In this document: positions 33,913-41,629 of the stretch, in pieces | Position numbering within the stretch: position 1 is the stretch's first letter | How the letters are laid out: each line of letters begins with the position of its first letter | Source of the DNA: Streptomyces sp. NBC_01571 | GTDB taxonomy: Bacteria; Actinomycetota; Actinomycetes; Streptomycetales; Streptomycetaceae | Direction: 5' to 3' | DNA: 64,000 nucleotides | NCBI RefSeq assembly: GCF_026339875.1 | Contig: NZ_JAPEPZ010000001.1 | Coordinates: 124,001-188,000 of the forward strand | Notes under the pieces: model-generated | Seen by the model: only the letters and a program-made list of their open reading frames with translations | What the model was told of the DNA's origin: nothing | Database searches by the model: none | Translations under genes and position numbers: made by a program

Positions 33913-35031
33913 ATGCCGCAGGCTCTCTTCCCCACCCATTCCGCCCCGACCGACTTCGTCGCTGACCGCACCGGAGAACCCATGCCGTCGTCATCCGGCA
34001 CGCGCACGCGGACCACCGTGTTCGCCCCGCGGCTGGCCGCACTCCTCAGCAATCACCTCGGCCAGGACGTCTTCCGGCTGGAGCCGGACACCATCGGGGT
34101 CGCCGGCCCCGAGGTCACCGACCGCGTACTGGCCGCACGCCGGGCCACAGAGACAGAACGGCCGACCTTCAAGCCGCTCCACGGGCGTTCCATCACCCGC
34201 ACCGAGGCATCTGCGGTGACCCGCACCGTCGCCAACGACGTACGCCAGGCTCTGGCCGGCCCGCTGCCCACGGATCTGGACCTGTCAGGCCCCTGGCCAC
34301 TGACCGGACACCTTTTCCTGCGCGACCTCATCCTGGGCCGCGACCCCTACCGGCTACGCATGCTCATGAGCCGCTACCTGGAATTGACCCCCAAGCTCAC
34401 CTGGTCGGTGATCGCCGTCGGCGCCGCGCTGCCCGGCTGGCCCCAGCCCGGCGACATCGGCCTCACCGGCCTAGCCGCCCGCGCGGCCCAAGCCACGGGC
34501 TACCAGGAACGCCGGTACGCCATGGGCGTGTACCGCAGAGCCGCAGCACCGGTGTGCTTCACCGTCTCCACCCTCGTCGCCAACGCCCTCTGGCTCGGCG
34601 CCCCGTTCGACGACGCATCCCCGAACCGGAACATCATCCTGGAATCCCTGCGTCTTCTGCCGCCCTCCTGGAACATCCTGCGCAACGCCTCACCCGAGTA
34701 CCCCGCCATCGACGACCGCATCGGCACCCGCGACGACGTACTCGTCCTGCCGCTCCTGTCGCACCGCGACCCCGCCCTCTGGGACGACCCCGAAACCTTC
34801 CGCCCCGAACGCTGGAATGATCTGGACCCCGACAACACCCCCGGATACCTCCCCTTCGGCCACACCTCCGAACGCTGCTGGGGCCGACACATGGTCACCC
34901 CCCTCGCCGAACTCCTGCTCGACCACGTGCGCCAGAGCGGCCTCACCGTCGACCCGAAGCAGACCACCGGCAAAGTACCCCTCCTCGGCCTGCTAGGCGT
35001 CGAAGACGTACACCTGACACAAGCCACCTGA
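33913..35031 (+). CDS. Cytochrome P450, predicted atropopeptide cross-linking enzyme
   Basis: From ATG 33913 this gives 372 residues, short for a P450; GTG 33883 (longer) or ATG 33982 with GGAGAA (349 residues) are alternatives. ExxR is ESLRLLPPSWNILR (Glu about 244), the PERW motif is FRPERWN, and the heme loop is PFGHTSERCWGRHM with Cys about 322. The usual I-helix A/G-G-x-D/E-T is not evident (TVSTLVANALWLG), as in some P450s that couple rather than hydroxylate. It lies 63 bp after the precursor gene, with a small hairpin (GTCGCC/GGCGAC, about 33855-33872) between. By family precedent it would form biaryl bonds in AWYLWY. Confidence 0.85.
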   Translation: MPQALFPTHSAPTDFVADRTGEPMPSSSGTRTRTTVFAPRLAALLSNHLGQDVFRLEPDTIGVAGPEVTDRVLAARRATETERPTFKPLHGRSITRTEASAVTRTVANDVRQALAGPLPTDLDLSGPWPLTGHLFLRDLILGRDPYRLRMLMSRYLELTPKLTWSVIAVGAALPGWPQPGDIGLTGLAARAAQATGYQERRYAMGVYRRAAAPVCFTVSTLVANALWLGAPFDDASPNRNIILESLRLLPPSWNILRNASPEYPAIDDRIGTRDDVLVLPLLSHRDPALWDDPETFRPERWNDLDPDNTPGYLPFGHTSERCWGRHMVTPLAELLLDHVRQSGLTVDPKQTTGKVPLLGLLGVEDVHLTQAT

Positions 35032-35078
35032 CGCCTGTGCCGGCCTGACGGCGTCTGCCGAACTGGACCGAGGCGGGT

Positions 35079-35459
35079 CTATCGTGATTTAGGTGTTTTT
35101 AGGCCCTTTGGCCTAGTGGCTTTTTGTTGGGCTGATTGGCCTATTACTGTAGGTACGTCGCGCACCGTTTGTTCCGGAAAGCGAAGGGGGGGTAGCAAGC
35201 GTCCGAGGTGCTGATCTTGGGGCCGCGCAGGACGGAGGATGGCGGGTCGCCGGGCAGATGGCCAGTCCTGGGTACGACCGCCCTCCTGCCGCAAGCCCTC
35301 CCCCCAGCTGAGATGGAAGTGTCCAGAGGGAAGCTCGCGCGGTGTGGGCCAAGAGCCCTGGAAGGGGGTACCCGTTTCCAGGCTGGCGGCCATGTCCTCA
35401 AACAGTTCTGTCAGGTTCAACGCCCATGCGACGGCGTCACAGCCCGAGCCGATGCCCAT
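35079..35459 (-). CDS. Uncertain small gene
   Basis: The frame MGIGSGCDAVAWALNLTELF then EDMAASLETGTPFQG has moderate coding bias at its N-terminus, but the rest is Arg/Pro-rich and less convincing. It starts immediately after the truncated hemolysin III stop. It may be a real short protein whose 3' part has drifted, or chance. Confidence 0.3.
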   Translation of the reverse strand: MGIGSGCDAVAWALNLTELFEDMAASLETGTPFQGSWPTPRELPSGHFHLSWGEGLRQEGGRTQDWPSARRPAILRPARPQDQHLGRLLPPLRFPEQTVRDVPTVIGQSAQQKATRPKGLKTPKSR

Positions 35460-35460
35460 T

Positions 35461-35775
35461 TCATAGACGCACCGCGTACACCGAGCAGGCCGCCACTGCC
35501 GCAGCCGAGCGCGAAACGGCGATCAGGACGATGCCCCCTGCCAGCGCGAGGGGGAACACGCCGGCGTGCAACCAGCCGCGCATCCTCGGCTTCAGCGCGG
35601 CCGCCGCGCGCGCCATCCCATCCCCCGCGCCATGGTCACTCTGCCCGGCAGCCTGCGTGCCGGCTGTGCCTGACGACGTATCAACCACGGGAGTCCGGAG
35701 AGCGTCGGACGCGGTGGCGTGGCGGGGCTGAGGTTGCTGTCCGTAGGCCGACGGCTGGGAATCTTCGGCGATCAT
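35461..35775 (-). pseudogene. Hemolysin III (TrhA/YqfA) family, N-terminal fragment
   Basis: ATG 35775 opens an acidic N-terminus, then LKPRMRGWLHAGVFPLALAG with GIVLIAVSRSAAAVAACSVY, a clear match to the first cytoplasmic helix and first membrane helix of hemolysin III family proteins. The frame stops after VYAVRL, so the remaining six helices are absent. It is a truncated, probably non-functional, gene. Confidence 0.6.
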
Positions 35776-35836
35776 CCGCTCATTTTCTGAAATCGCTGGA
35801 GGGGCGCCGGGCCGGCGCGCCGCCGCGAATCGCGGG

Positions 35837-36097
35837 TCAGGTGCCGGCCCTGTGCCGGTACTCGGCGTTGATGCGCTGGGCGTCTTCGAGCTGGTCTTCG
35901 AGGATGACGATGCGGCAGGCCGCCTCGACCGGGGTGCCCTGGTCGACAAGTTCCCGGGCGCGGGCGGCGATTCGCAGCTGGTAACGGGAGTAGCGGCGGT
36001 GGCCGCCCGCGGAGCGCAGTGGCGTGATCAGCCGCGCTTCGCCGAGGGCACGCAAGAAGCCCTGGGTGGTGCCGAGCATCTCGGCGGCCCGGCCCAT
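35837..36097 (-). CDS. MerR-family transcriptional regulator, small
   Basis: An 86-residue MerR-type helix-turn-helix protein: MGRAAEMLGTTQGFLRALGE, ARLITPLRSAGGHRRYSRYQ, LRIAARARELVDQGTPVEAA and a coiled-coil end CRIVILEDQLEDAQRINAEY. This short MerR class is common in Streptomyces and lacks an effector domain. Relatives begin DDYPAYTMGRAAE; that upstream sequence is present (codons before 36097) but no start codon precedes it in frame, so the native start may have been lost with the adjacent junction and ATG 36097 used instead. Confidence 0.75.
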   Translation of the reverse strand: MGRAAEMLGTTQGFLRALGEARLITPLRSAGGHRRYSRYQLRIAARARELVDQGTPVEAACRIVILEDQLEDAQRINAEYRHRAGT

Positions 36098-36116
36098 CGT
36101 GTAGGCGGGGTAGTCA

Positions 36117-36250
36117 TCATCGCGAGATGGCCAGTTGGAAGGCCGTCACCGGGTGCTCTCCGCCACCCCCGAGCCGGAACGCCCAGGAGCCGCACCGCGG
36201 GAATTCGACGAAGATCTCCAGCGGCAAGGGGGGCGCACCCGGCTCATCCG
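36117..36250 (-). pseudogene. C-terminal gene fragment
   Basis: PLPLEIFVEFPRCGSWAFRL then GGGGEHPVTAFQLAISR and a stop reads as a real protein end of unknown family. It has no plausible start and meets the plus-strand COG4315 fragment near 36260. Confidence 0.4.
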
Positions 36251-36312
36251 TCGACCCGCTCGATAGGGCACAGACAGCAGGACGGCTTCGCATCGCAGTG
36301 GAGAGGGACCGC

Positions 36313-36594
36313 ATGTCGGTTGACCATGACGGGATGACCCTCTACACGTTCGACAGGCACCACGACAGCAGGAGCCTCCACACCGGCGAGACTATGCGGT
36401 GGCCGGCGCTCCCTGCCGGACCACACCACGACGAGCCGATGAAGAAGTGGACCCGCATCACACGGAACGACGGCACCATGCAGTGGGCCTACGACGGCAA
36501 GCCGCTGTACACCTTCGTCAAGGACAAGAAAACCGCAAACACGCCCGGCGATGGTGACGGCATGAAGGACGTCCTCCCTCCCGCCAGGCCGTAG
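36313..36594 (+). pseudogene. COG4315 / secreted-repeat (PF03640) protein, truncated
   Basis: The repeat of this family is visible twice: DHDGMTLYTFDRHHDSRSLH followed by MRWPALPAG, and RNDGTMQWAYDGKPLYTFVK followed by DKKTANTPGDG. Normal members have a lipoprotein signal and an earlier part of the first repeat; here the sequence starts inside it, right after the junction near 36260. ATG 36313 could drive a 93-residue fragment. Confidence 0.6.
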
Positions 36595-36741
36595 GAGAAC
36601 AACCGCCGGGCGTGCCGGTTCCGGTAGACACTCCCGCGCGCCCCGACCACGCGCCTCCGCAGACCGCTGCGCGCAGCCCCACCCTGACGGCCGGCCGCGG
36701 CATCCCGCACACCGCGGCGCCCACGTGATCGACACACAAGC

Positions 36742-36890
36742 AGCCCCGGTCGGTGTCGGTCCCGGCCGGGGCTGTCGATGCGCGTGGTCGTGAAGGGCGG
36801 TCGCCTACGCGGCGAAGGGCTCCATGAGGCTTCAGCCGAACGATCGTCCTCATGGGCTATAGGTGAGGCCCGGGGACACTGTCCCCTTCA
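36742..36890 (-). ncRNA. Candidate structured RNA, copy 2 of a dispersed family
   Basis: Minus-strand counterpart of the element at 18790-18931, about 85% identical over the central 90 nt. It has the palindrome GGGGACAGTGTCCCC (plus-strand 36872-36886), hairpin CCATGAGG/CCTCATGG (36848-36855 with 36822-36829), hairpin TCGCC-GCGTA-GGCGA (36801-36815) and an end hairpin AGCCCCGGyCGG/CCGGCCGGGGCT (about 36742-36774). Stem changes relative to copy 1 are compensatory while loops vary. The frame MRTIVRLKPHGALRR parallels that of copy 1. Confidence 0.45.
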
Positions 36891-37035
36891 CTACCACGCT
36901 CCCTCCAACCACGGCAGGGGTACGGATGTTCCCGGTCCTGTACGACAGCCCGGTTTCCGGTTCCGGGCGGCCGGTACCGTCCGGCCTCCGGGGGGGTAGC
37001 TGGTCGGGGACGCTGCCAGAACGGGTGAGTCGCCA

Positions 37036-37599
37036 TCATGACGGCGTGCGGCGTCCTGCCCGGAGGAGGTATACCGATGCGGCCGCCGGGATCAGCACGC
37101 TGGGAACGACGAGAGCAAGGAGCCCCGAGTCGAGCGGGCCCGTTGTCGCCGAGGTGAAGGCTATGCCGACAAGCGCTACCGGGACCGGGAGCGCGGCCGC
37201 GGTGCCGATGGTCTTGTCACGCCTGCTCCAGTGGGGCGCTCCCCACAGCAGCACGATGCCCGCGACCATGGCGATGCCGCCCAGCACGAGACTGAAGCCC
37301 CCGAGAAGCCCAGCCGCCGGCAGCAGGATCAACGGGGCGAGGCTGTGCCACTTGCTGACCGGCAGGGCGATGGTCTCGCCTTCGCGGGCCGTGGCCACGA
37401 TGACGCGAGGGTCGCCGAGGCGGTCCAGGACGGCTTTCACCTCCGCCTCGTCACGGGCCGGCTGCTCGGCGAACGCCACCGCGAGGTGCTCGGTCAGATC
37501 GGCGAGAAGTTCGTTGCGGCGCTCAGGGTCCAGGGTTGCGGCCTCGCGTGCCACAGCCTCCAGGTAGGCCACCGCAAGCGGGTGCTCGATGGTCTTCAT
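37036..37599 (-). CDS. HAAS-domain (DUF1700-like) membrane protein
   Basis: The cytoplasmic N-terminal HAAS domain reads HPLAVAYLEAVAREAATLDP, ERRNELLADLTEHLAVAFAE and VKAVLDRLGDPRVIVATARE. Four hydrophobic helices follow (LAPLILLPAAGLLGGFSLVL, GGIAMVAGIVLLWGA, TIGTAAALPVPVALVGIAFT, LLALVVPSVLIPAAASVYLL). HAAS proteins are encoded next to PadR regulators and are thought to relay signals at the membrane. It lies 39 bp after padR on the same strand, presumably one operon, and looks intact (187 residues). Confidence 0.85.
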   Translation of the reverse strand: MKTIEHPLAVAYLEAVAREAATLDPERRNELLADLTEHLAVAFAEQPARDEAEVKAVLDRLGDPRVIVATAREGETIALPVSKWHSLAPLILLPAAGLLGGFSLVLGGIAMVAGIVLLWGAPHWSRRDKTIGTAAALPVPVALVGIAFTSATTGPLDSGLLALVVPSVLIPAAASVYLLRAGRRTPS

Positions 37600-37638
37600 A
37601 GTGAACCTCCAGGTAAAGGCGGTGAGGAGTTGGGTCGT

Positions 37639-37992
37639 TCAATCGCTGATGAAGCGGTCCACGGCGTCGCGGAAGTACGGCCAGATCTCGGTGAACTCCT
37701 CCAGCGCCGCCTCTCCCTGAGAGGTCAGCACGTAGTAGCGGCGCGGCGGCCCGCTCGGGGACTCCTGCCAGGTGGTGTCCACCAAGCCGTCACGGCGCAG
37801 CCGGGCCAGCAAGGGATAGATCGTCCCCTGGCTGGTGGTCATCACGTTCACCGTGCCGAGCACCTCCAGCAGCTCCACTCCGTAGCGCGCGCCACCTCGC
37901 AGAAGCCCGAGGACGCAGTACTCCAGCACTCCTTTGCGGAGCTGACTTTCCGCCTTCCCTGAGCCGCCCTTACTTGCCTCATCAGGTACCAT
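37639..37992 (-). CDS. PadR-family transcriptional regulator
   Basis: Winged-helix repressor: LRKGVLEYCVLGLLRGGARY, GVELLEVLGTVNVMTTSQGT, IYPLLARLRRDGLVDTTWQE and RRYYVLTSQGEAALEEFTEI show the PadR DNA-binding domain and C-terminal dimerisation helix. ATG 37992 (MVPDEASKGG) or an upstream ATG at 38013 or 38001 can be used. A perfect 9-1-9 palindrome (37987-38005) overlaps the start codon, so the protein probably represses its own operon including the HAAS gene. Confidence 0.9.
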   Translation of the reverse strand: MVPDEASKGGSGKAESQLRKGVLEYCVLGLLRGGARYGVELLEVLGTVNVMTTSQGTIYPLLARLRRDGLVDTTWQESPSGPPRRYYVLTSQGEAALEEFTEIWPYFRDAVDRFISD

Positions 37993-38005
37993 GCAATGCA
38001 TGGTA
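37987..38005. promoter_or_regulatory. PadR operator candidate
   Basis: TACCATGCA-A-TGCATGGTA is a perfect inverted repeat with one central base. PadR proteins bind palindromes of this kind near their own promoters. Because it includes the start codon, the transcript may be leaderless or the operator may block elongation. Confidence 0.65.
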
Positions 38006-38312
38006 GGCGGCACGGCCGGGTACGTCCAGACCGGCCCGGGATCGGCCCGGTACCGTGCCGGGTGCCGGTAGACGTTCGCAGTTGCGCCAGGGTTCGATGC
38101 GGGCCGGTCGCTACTTCGGGCCTCGCCCCCGAGCTCGCCGTACAGGTCGGACCCGGCCCGAGCCCCTGTCCTGACCGCGCCGCTGGCCGACCTGCTCCGC
38201 GACGGACCCCCAGCACCGGTCTGGCGGGCGTGATCCGGAGTACGCAGTGTCAGAAGGGTCGTTCGGTGGAGTGGGGGCTGTTCCGGTCGGGCGTGGTCGG
38301 CTTGGGCGTCGG

Positions 38313-38520
38313 CTACTGAAGTACGTGTATTGCGTCCTTGATGCGGCCGCGGTCAAGGAGGCGTTCGGCATGAAGAGAGCTGTTGAAGGTCGGGGGTTGT
38401 TCGAGGACGGCCACGGCTTCGTCGGTGCGGCCGGCTTCGGCGAGGCGGTTGGAGATGCTCCAGGCCGCATACCAGGTGTCGCCCTCGGAGTGCGCCCGCG
38501 CCTGCTCGATCCCCGGATGC
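38313..38520 (-). pseudogene. TPR-type protein, C-terminal fragment
   Basis: PGIEQARAHSEGDTWYAAWS, ISNRLAEAGRTDEAVAVLEQ and RLLDRGRIKDAIHVLQ before TAG resemble tetratricopeptide units of a Streptomyces family. It has no start and is preceded by the IS5 fragment. A second piece of a similar protein lies at 39210-39362, on the other side of the VOC gene. Confidence 0.5.
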
Positions 38521-38529
38521 CGTCGATGG

Positions 38530-38649
38530 GGGCGGCTTGGTCCACTTCGAGGGCCGACCCGGCCGCCTGGGAGCAGGCAACAACGGCTCCAGGCTCGCCC
38601 ACTGTGCGTCGGCCAAATCGAACCGCCATGTCACCGCCAAGGTGGCCAC
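38530..38649 (-). pseudogene. IS5-family transposase, N-terminal fragment
   Basis: TWRFDLADAQWASLEPLLPA then PRRPGRPSKWTK is the start of an IS5-type transposase (usual D-L-T-D-A-Q-W-A-x-L-E-P-L-L-P). It is followed one base out of frame by IDGIRG and then stops matching. The catalytic domain is absent. Confidence 0.6.
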
Positions 38650-38750
38650 GAGGTCTCCGGTGTCCGGGTCTTCCTGGTCGATGAACTCTTACCGGAGACC
38701 TCACTCCCCCGATCAGGAGACGTCGCCGCTCAGCTCACTCGAAACACGAC

Positions 38751-39161
38751 CTAGTCGTGCTTGGGCCAGGTGGGACCCTGGTCGGTCCAGAGGACGCCCT
38801 TGTTGCGGCAGAGGCAGAAGGGGTGGCCGATGGGGTCGGCGTAGACGCGGAATCCGTATCCGTCGGGGCCGGCGCAGTCCCGCTGCAGGGTCGCGCCGAG
38901 GGCCAGGACGCGGCGCTGTTCGGCCTCGATGTCGTCGACTTCGAAGTCGAGGTGGAACTGCTTGGGGTGCTCGCTGTCCGGCCACTGCGGGGCGCGGTAG
39001 TCCTCCACCTGGATGAAGGCCAGTTCGATCTCACCGAACCGGATACCGGCCCAGTTCTCGTTACTGCCCTCTTTGACCGGGAGCCCCATTACCTCGGAGT
39101 AGAAGGCTGCCAGCTTCATCGTGTCCGGGCAATCGATGATGAAGTCGGTTAGTCGTAGCAT
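38751..39161 (-). CDS. VOC-family protein (second in window)
   Basis: ATG 39161 (MLRLTDFIIDCPDTMKLAAF) gives 136 residues with two glyoxalase-fold modules: FYSEVMGLPVKEGSNENWAG, IELAFIQVEDYRAPQWPDSE, PKQFHLDFEVDDIEAEQRRV and YRVYADPIGHPFCLCRN-type sequence (here FRVYADPIGHPFCLC). The DP-x-GHPFCL ending is the hallmark of a large actinobacterial VOC subfamily. Substrate unknown. It lies between two TPR-protein fragments. Confidence 0.88.
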   Translation of the reverse strand: MLRLTDFIIDCPDTMKLAAFYSEVMGLPVKEGSNENWAGIRFGEIELAFIQVEDYRAPQWPDSEHPKQFHLDFEVDDIEAEQRRVLALGATLQRDCAGPDGYGFRVYADPIGHPFCLCRNKGVLWTDQGPTWPKHD

Positions 39162-39209
39162 CCCGCGATCTTGCCACAAGATCAAATGAGTCGGACTTTG
39201 AGACAGGCT

Positions 39210-39362
39210 CTAGGCGAGGCAGCCCAGGGCGGGGTTCAGGGTGCACAGCGTGTCCACGATCCAGTCCTCCGCGCCGCCAGGCTGGTCGGCGAGCGTGCGC
39301 ATCACCTCGATCGCCTCGTCACCGCGGCCGTGCCGGATCAGTAGCCGGGCCAGCGGGACGGC
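39210..39362 (-). pseudogene. TPR-type protein fragment
   Basis: LARLLIRHGRGDEAIEVMRT, LADQPGGAEDWIVDTLCTLN and PALGCLA to a stop match an internal TPR segment of the same family as the fragment at 38313. The normal continuation (…LYADQGRPEDGLA-type) is replaced by an early stop. The upstream part merges into the opposite-strand XRE gene. Confidence 0.5.
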
Positions 39363-39375
39363 CACGGGCCGTCGG

Positions 39376-40133
39376 ACTCGGCGGCGGGTCGCGGGCCTGC
39401 GCCGGGAGGAGGTGGCCCTGCTCGCCTCCATCAGCGGCGGTTACTACACCCGCCTTGAGCACGGCCGCAGGCAGGCCTCGCAAGCCGTGCTGGAGACCCT
39501 CGCCGAGGTCCTCCGTCTCGACGACGAACGCGCCTACATGTTCGCCTGGCGGGCAAGGACGCGGCCCGGCCGCGTCGGCTACCCGTGCGGAAGGTCCAGC
39601 CCCAGCTGCGGCGGCTGCTGGACGATCTGACGACCACCCCCGCGGTGGTCCTCGGTCGGCGCATGGACGTTCTCGCCTGGAACCCGATGGCCACCGCCCT
39701 GATCACCGACTTCAGCCGGATCCCGGAAAAGCAGCGGAACCTGGTACGGCTGGTATTCCTCGACCCGGCCGTCAGAGCGCTGTATCCGGACTGGGAAGGC
39801 GTCGCTCACACCGGTGTGGCCCCGCTGCGGATGGAGGCCGCCCGCGACCCGCATGACCCGAGGCTGACCGCTCTCGTGGGGGAGCTGCCCGTCCAGGACG
39901 CGGACTTCCGGCGCTGGTGGGGTGCCCACCACGTCGCCGTCCGCGGCATGGGTACCAAGGTGTTCCGCGTCCCCCTCGCAGGCGACCTCACCCTGGACTG
40001 GGACACCCTCCGCCACCGACCCCGACCAGCAACTCGTCACCTGGACCGCCGAACCCGGCACCCCCTCGCACGACGCACTCCGGATACTTGCCTCCTGGAC
40101 CGCGGGCGCCGATCAGCCCTCGACACCATCGGC
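39376..40133 (+). pseudogene. XRE-family regulator with MmyB-like ligand domain, broken
   Basis: The helix-turn-helix reads RRVAGLRREEVALLASISGG, YYTRLEHGRRQASQAVLETL and AEVLRLDDERAYMFAWRART. Near 39590 the frame shifts and the MmyB-like domain continues KVQPQLRRLLDDLTTTPAVV, LGRRMDVLAWNPMATALITD, LVRLVFLDPAVRALYPDWEG and VFRVPLAGDLTLDWDTL. A second shift near 40015 leads to DPDQQLVTWTAEPGTPSHDA. Two frameshifts plus a lost N-terminus (cut by the TPR fragment) rule out function. Confidence 0.8.
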
Positions 40134-40251
40134 GAAGAACACCCGCTGGCAATTCCGCGCAAAGACAGTCCCGACCCGCACCACATCCCCAACCCGGGTG
40201 TCCTGCCCGGCTGACAGGCCACCACGCGGAAGCGAGCGCCCCGACGCCTGG

Positions 40252-40674
40252 TCAGGCGGAAGTGAAAACCTCCTCGGGAGCGTCGTCGAGGACGAATCCG
40301 TTGTCGAGCCGGACCCGGACCGTGACGCGGAGCATCCGTCGCTGGTAGGAGACCCAGTGCTCTTCCAAGGCCCCTACCTGTTCCTCCAGTTGCTTTCTGC
40401 TCTCCGACGGCATCTGGTGGCCGAAGTCTTCGAGGAGCGACTTGAGGCGCAGGTACTCACGGACATCGTGGCTCTGCTGCCGGTGATGCTCGTCCACACG
40501 CTCGACGGTGCCCTCGATGCCCTCTGCCAGGGCCAGAGAGGCGGCGAAGGCACCCGTCTCCTCCAGAGGCTCCCCGGCTGGGGTCACCGACCCGGCCAAC
40601 CGGAGATCCGCCGCCAGCCGCACCCGTTGGCCCACGTTCAACGTCATCGATCCTTCGTCTTCCTCGTCGGTCAC
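40252..40674 (-). CDS. Hypothetical protein, 140 aa
   Basis: Starts at GTG 40674 (MTDEEDEGSMTLNVGQRVRL) or at ATG 40647. The N-terminal VGQRVRLAADLRLAGSVTPA looks like a small beta-barrel, followed by a helical region (SHDVREYLRLKSLLEDFGHQ, RKQLEEQVGALEEHWVSYQR) likely to form a coiled coil, and a last strand VTVRVRLDNGFVLDDAPEEV. Repeat of VRL at both ends suggests one folded unit. No known family. Strong codon bias supports reality. Confidence 0.65.
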   Translation of the reverse strand: MTDEEDEGSMTLNVGQRVRLAADLRLAGSVTPAGEPLEETGAFAASLALAEGIEGTVERVDEHHRQQSHDVREYLRLKSLLEDFGHQMPSESRKQLEEQVGALEEHWVSYQRRMLRVTVRVRLDNGFVLDDAPEEVFTSA

Positions 40675-40840
40675 CGGCGATCCGGTACACGTGGCGTCGC
40701 CAGGCCTACCGGAGGAAACAGGATCATCCCATCCTCACCTCCGGTCCCGACACGGTCGAAGCCCTCGCCGACGCTCACCCGGGACCACCTGGCGGGCGGC
40801 GGTACTACCGGGCCGAACTACGCGACCGTTCTACACGTGA

Positions 40841-41629
40841 TCAGTGCCAACTGCCCTGCACACCGTTGGTCTCGCCGGTCCCCAGAAGATTTTTCAGGAA
40901 CCGGCCCGGCGCTCCGAGGAACTCGCGTGTCAGACGCACGGGGAGGGCCTGATCGAATTCGACCTGCTCCAGTCCGCCTTCGTCGGAGATCTCCATGATT
41001 GTCGCGCCGGGGAGGGCGAGGAGTACCGGTGAGTGTGTGGCCACGAGGAACTGGCTGCCCTGTGCGGCGAGTTCGTGCATGCGGGCCAGGAGGGCAAGGC
41101 AGCTCTGGACGGAGAGGGCGGCCTCCGGCTCGTCCAGCAGGTACAGCCCCGAGGGCCCGAAACGATGGGTGGCCAGATCGAGAAACGACTCTCCATGGGA
41201 GCGCTCATGCGGAGAGACCCCGCCGTAGGCCGGCAGCAGTGGCCGTCCTCCGGCTGCGTTGAGCCTTTCGATCTCGCTGGCCACGTTGTAGTAGGACTCC
41301 GCCCGCAGGAAGAAGTCGGTGCGAGGCTTGCGGATCCCCCAGGCCAGGATCAGGTGGTTACCCAGCTCGGATTCGGTGGCACGGGTGGCGAACCGGAAGT
41401 TGCGGCTACCGCCCTCCGGATTGAACCCTGCCGCCACCGCGATCGCCTCGATCAGCGTCGATTTGCCTGCGCCGTTCTCCCCCACCAGGAACGTGACCCC
41501 CGGCGGCAGGGTGAGTGCGCCTGAACAGGCGAGTCGCCTCACAGCGGGAAGGCTGAAGGGGTACCGGCCGTCGTCGACGCCAGGGGCCAGCCGGATCTGC
41601 TGGATGAACCTGCCGTTTCCGGACGTCAT
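40841..41629 (-). CDS. Predicted AAA/ABC-type ATPase (COG3910-like)
   Basis: A soluble stand-alone ATPase of about 262 residues. Walker A is VGENGAGKSTLIEAIAVAAG, the Q-loop region is poorly defined, signature-like SHGESFLDL lies before Walker B LYLLDEPEAALS, and the H-loop is FLVATHSPVLLALPGA. This Rad50/RecF-like single-domain pattern matches COG3910 ATPases, whose role is unknown. ATG 41629 is preferred because MTSGNGRFIQQIRLAPGVDD matches the usual beginning; an in-frame start at 41719 would add an unlikely Arg-rich segment. Confidence 0.85.
   Translation of the reverse strand: MTSGNGRFIQQIRLAPGVDDGRYPFSLPAVRRLACSGALTLPPGVTFLVGENGAGKSTLIEAIAVAAGFNPEGGSRNFRFATRATESELGNHLILAWGIRKPRTDFFLRAESYYNVASEIERLNAAGGRPLLPAYGGVSPHERSHGESFLDLATHRFGPSGLYLLDEPEAALSVQSCLALLARMHELAAQGSQFLVATHSPVLLALPGATIMEISDEGGLEQVEFDQALPVRLTREFLGAPGRFLKNLLGTGETNGVQGSWH

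Noticed and set aside
38111..38704. 198-codon minus-strand gene
   Set aside because: It mixes frames of an IS5 N-terminal fragment and a TPR fragment; its own translation is Pro/Arg-rich and unrelated to any family.
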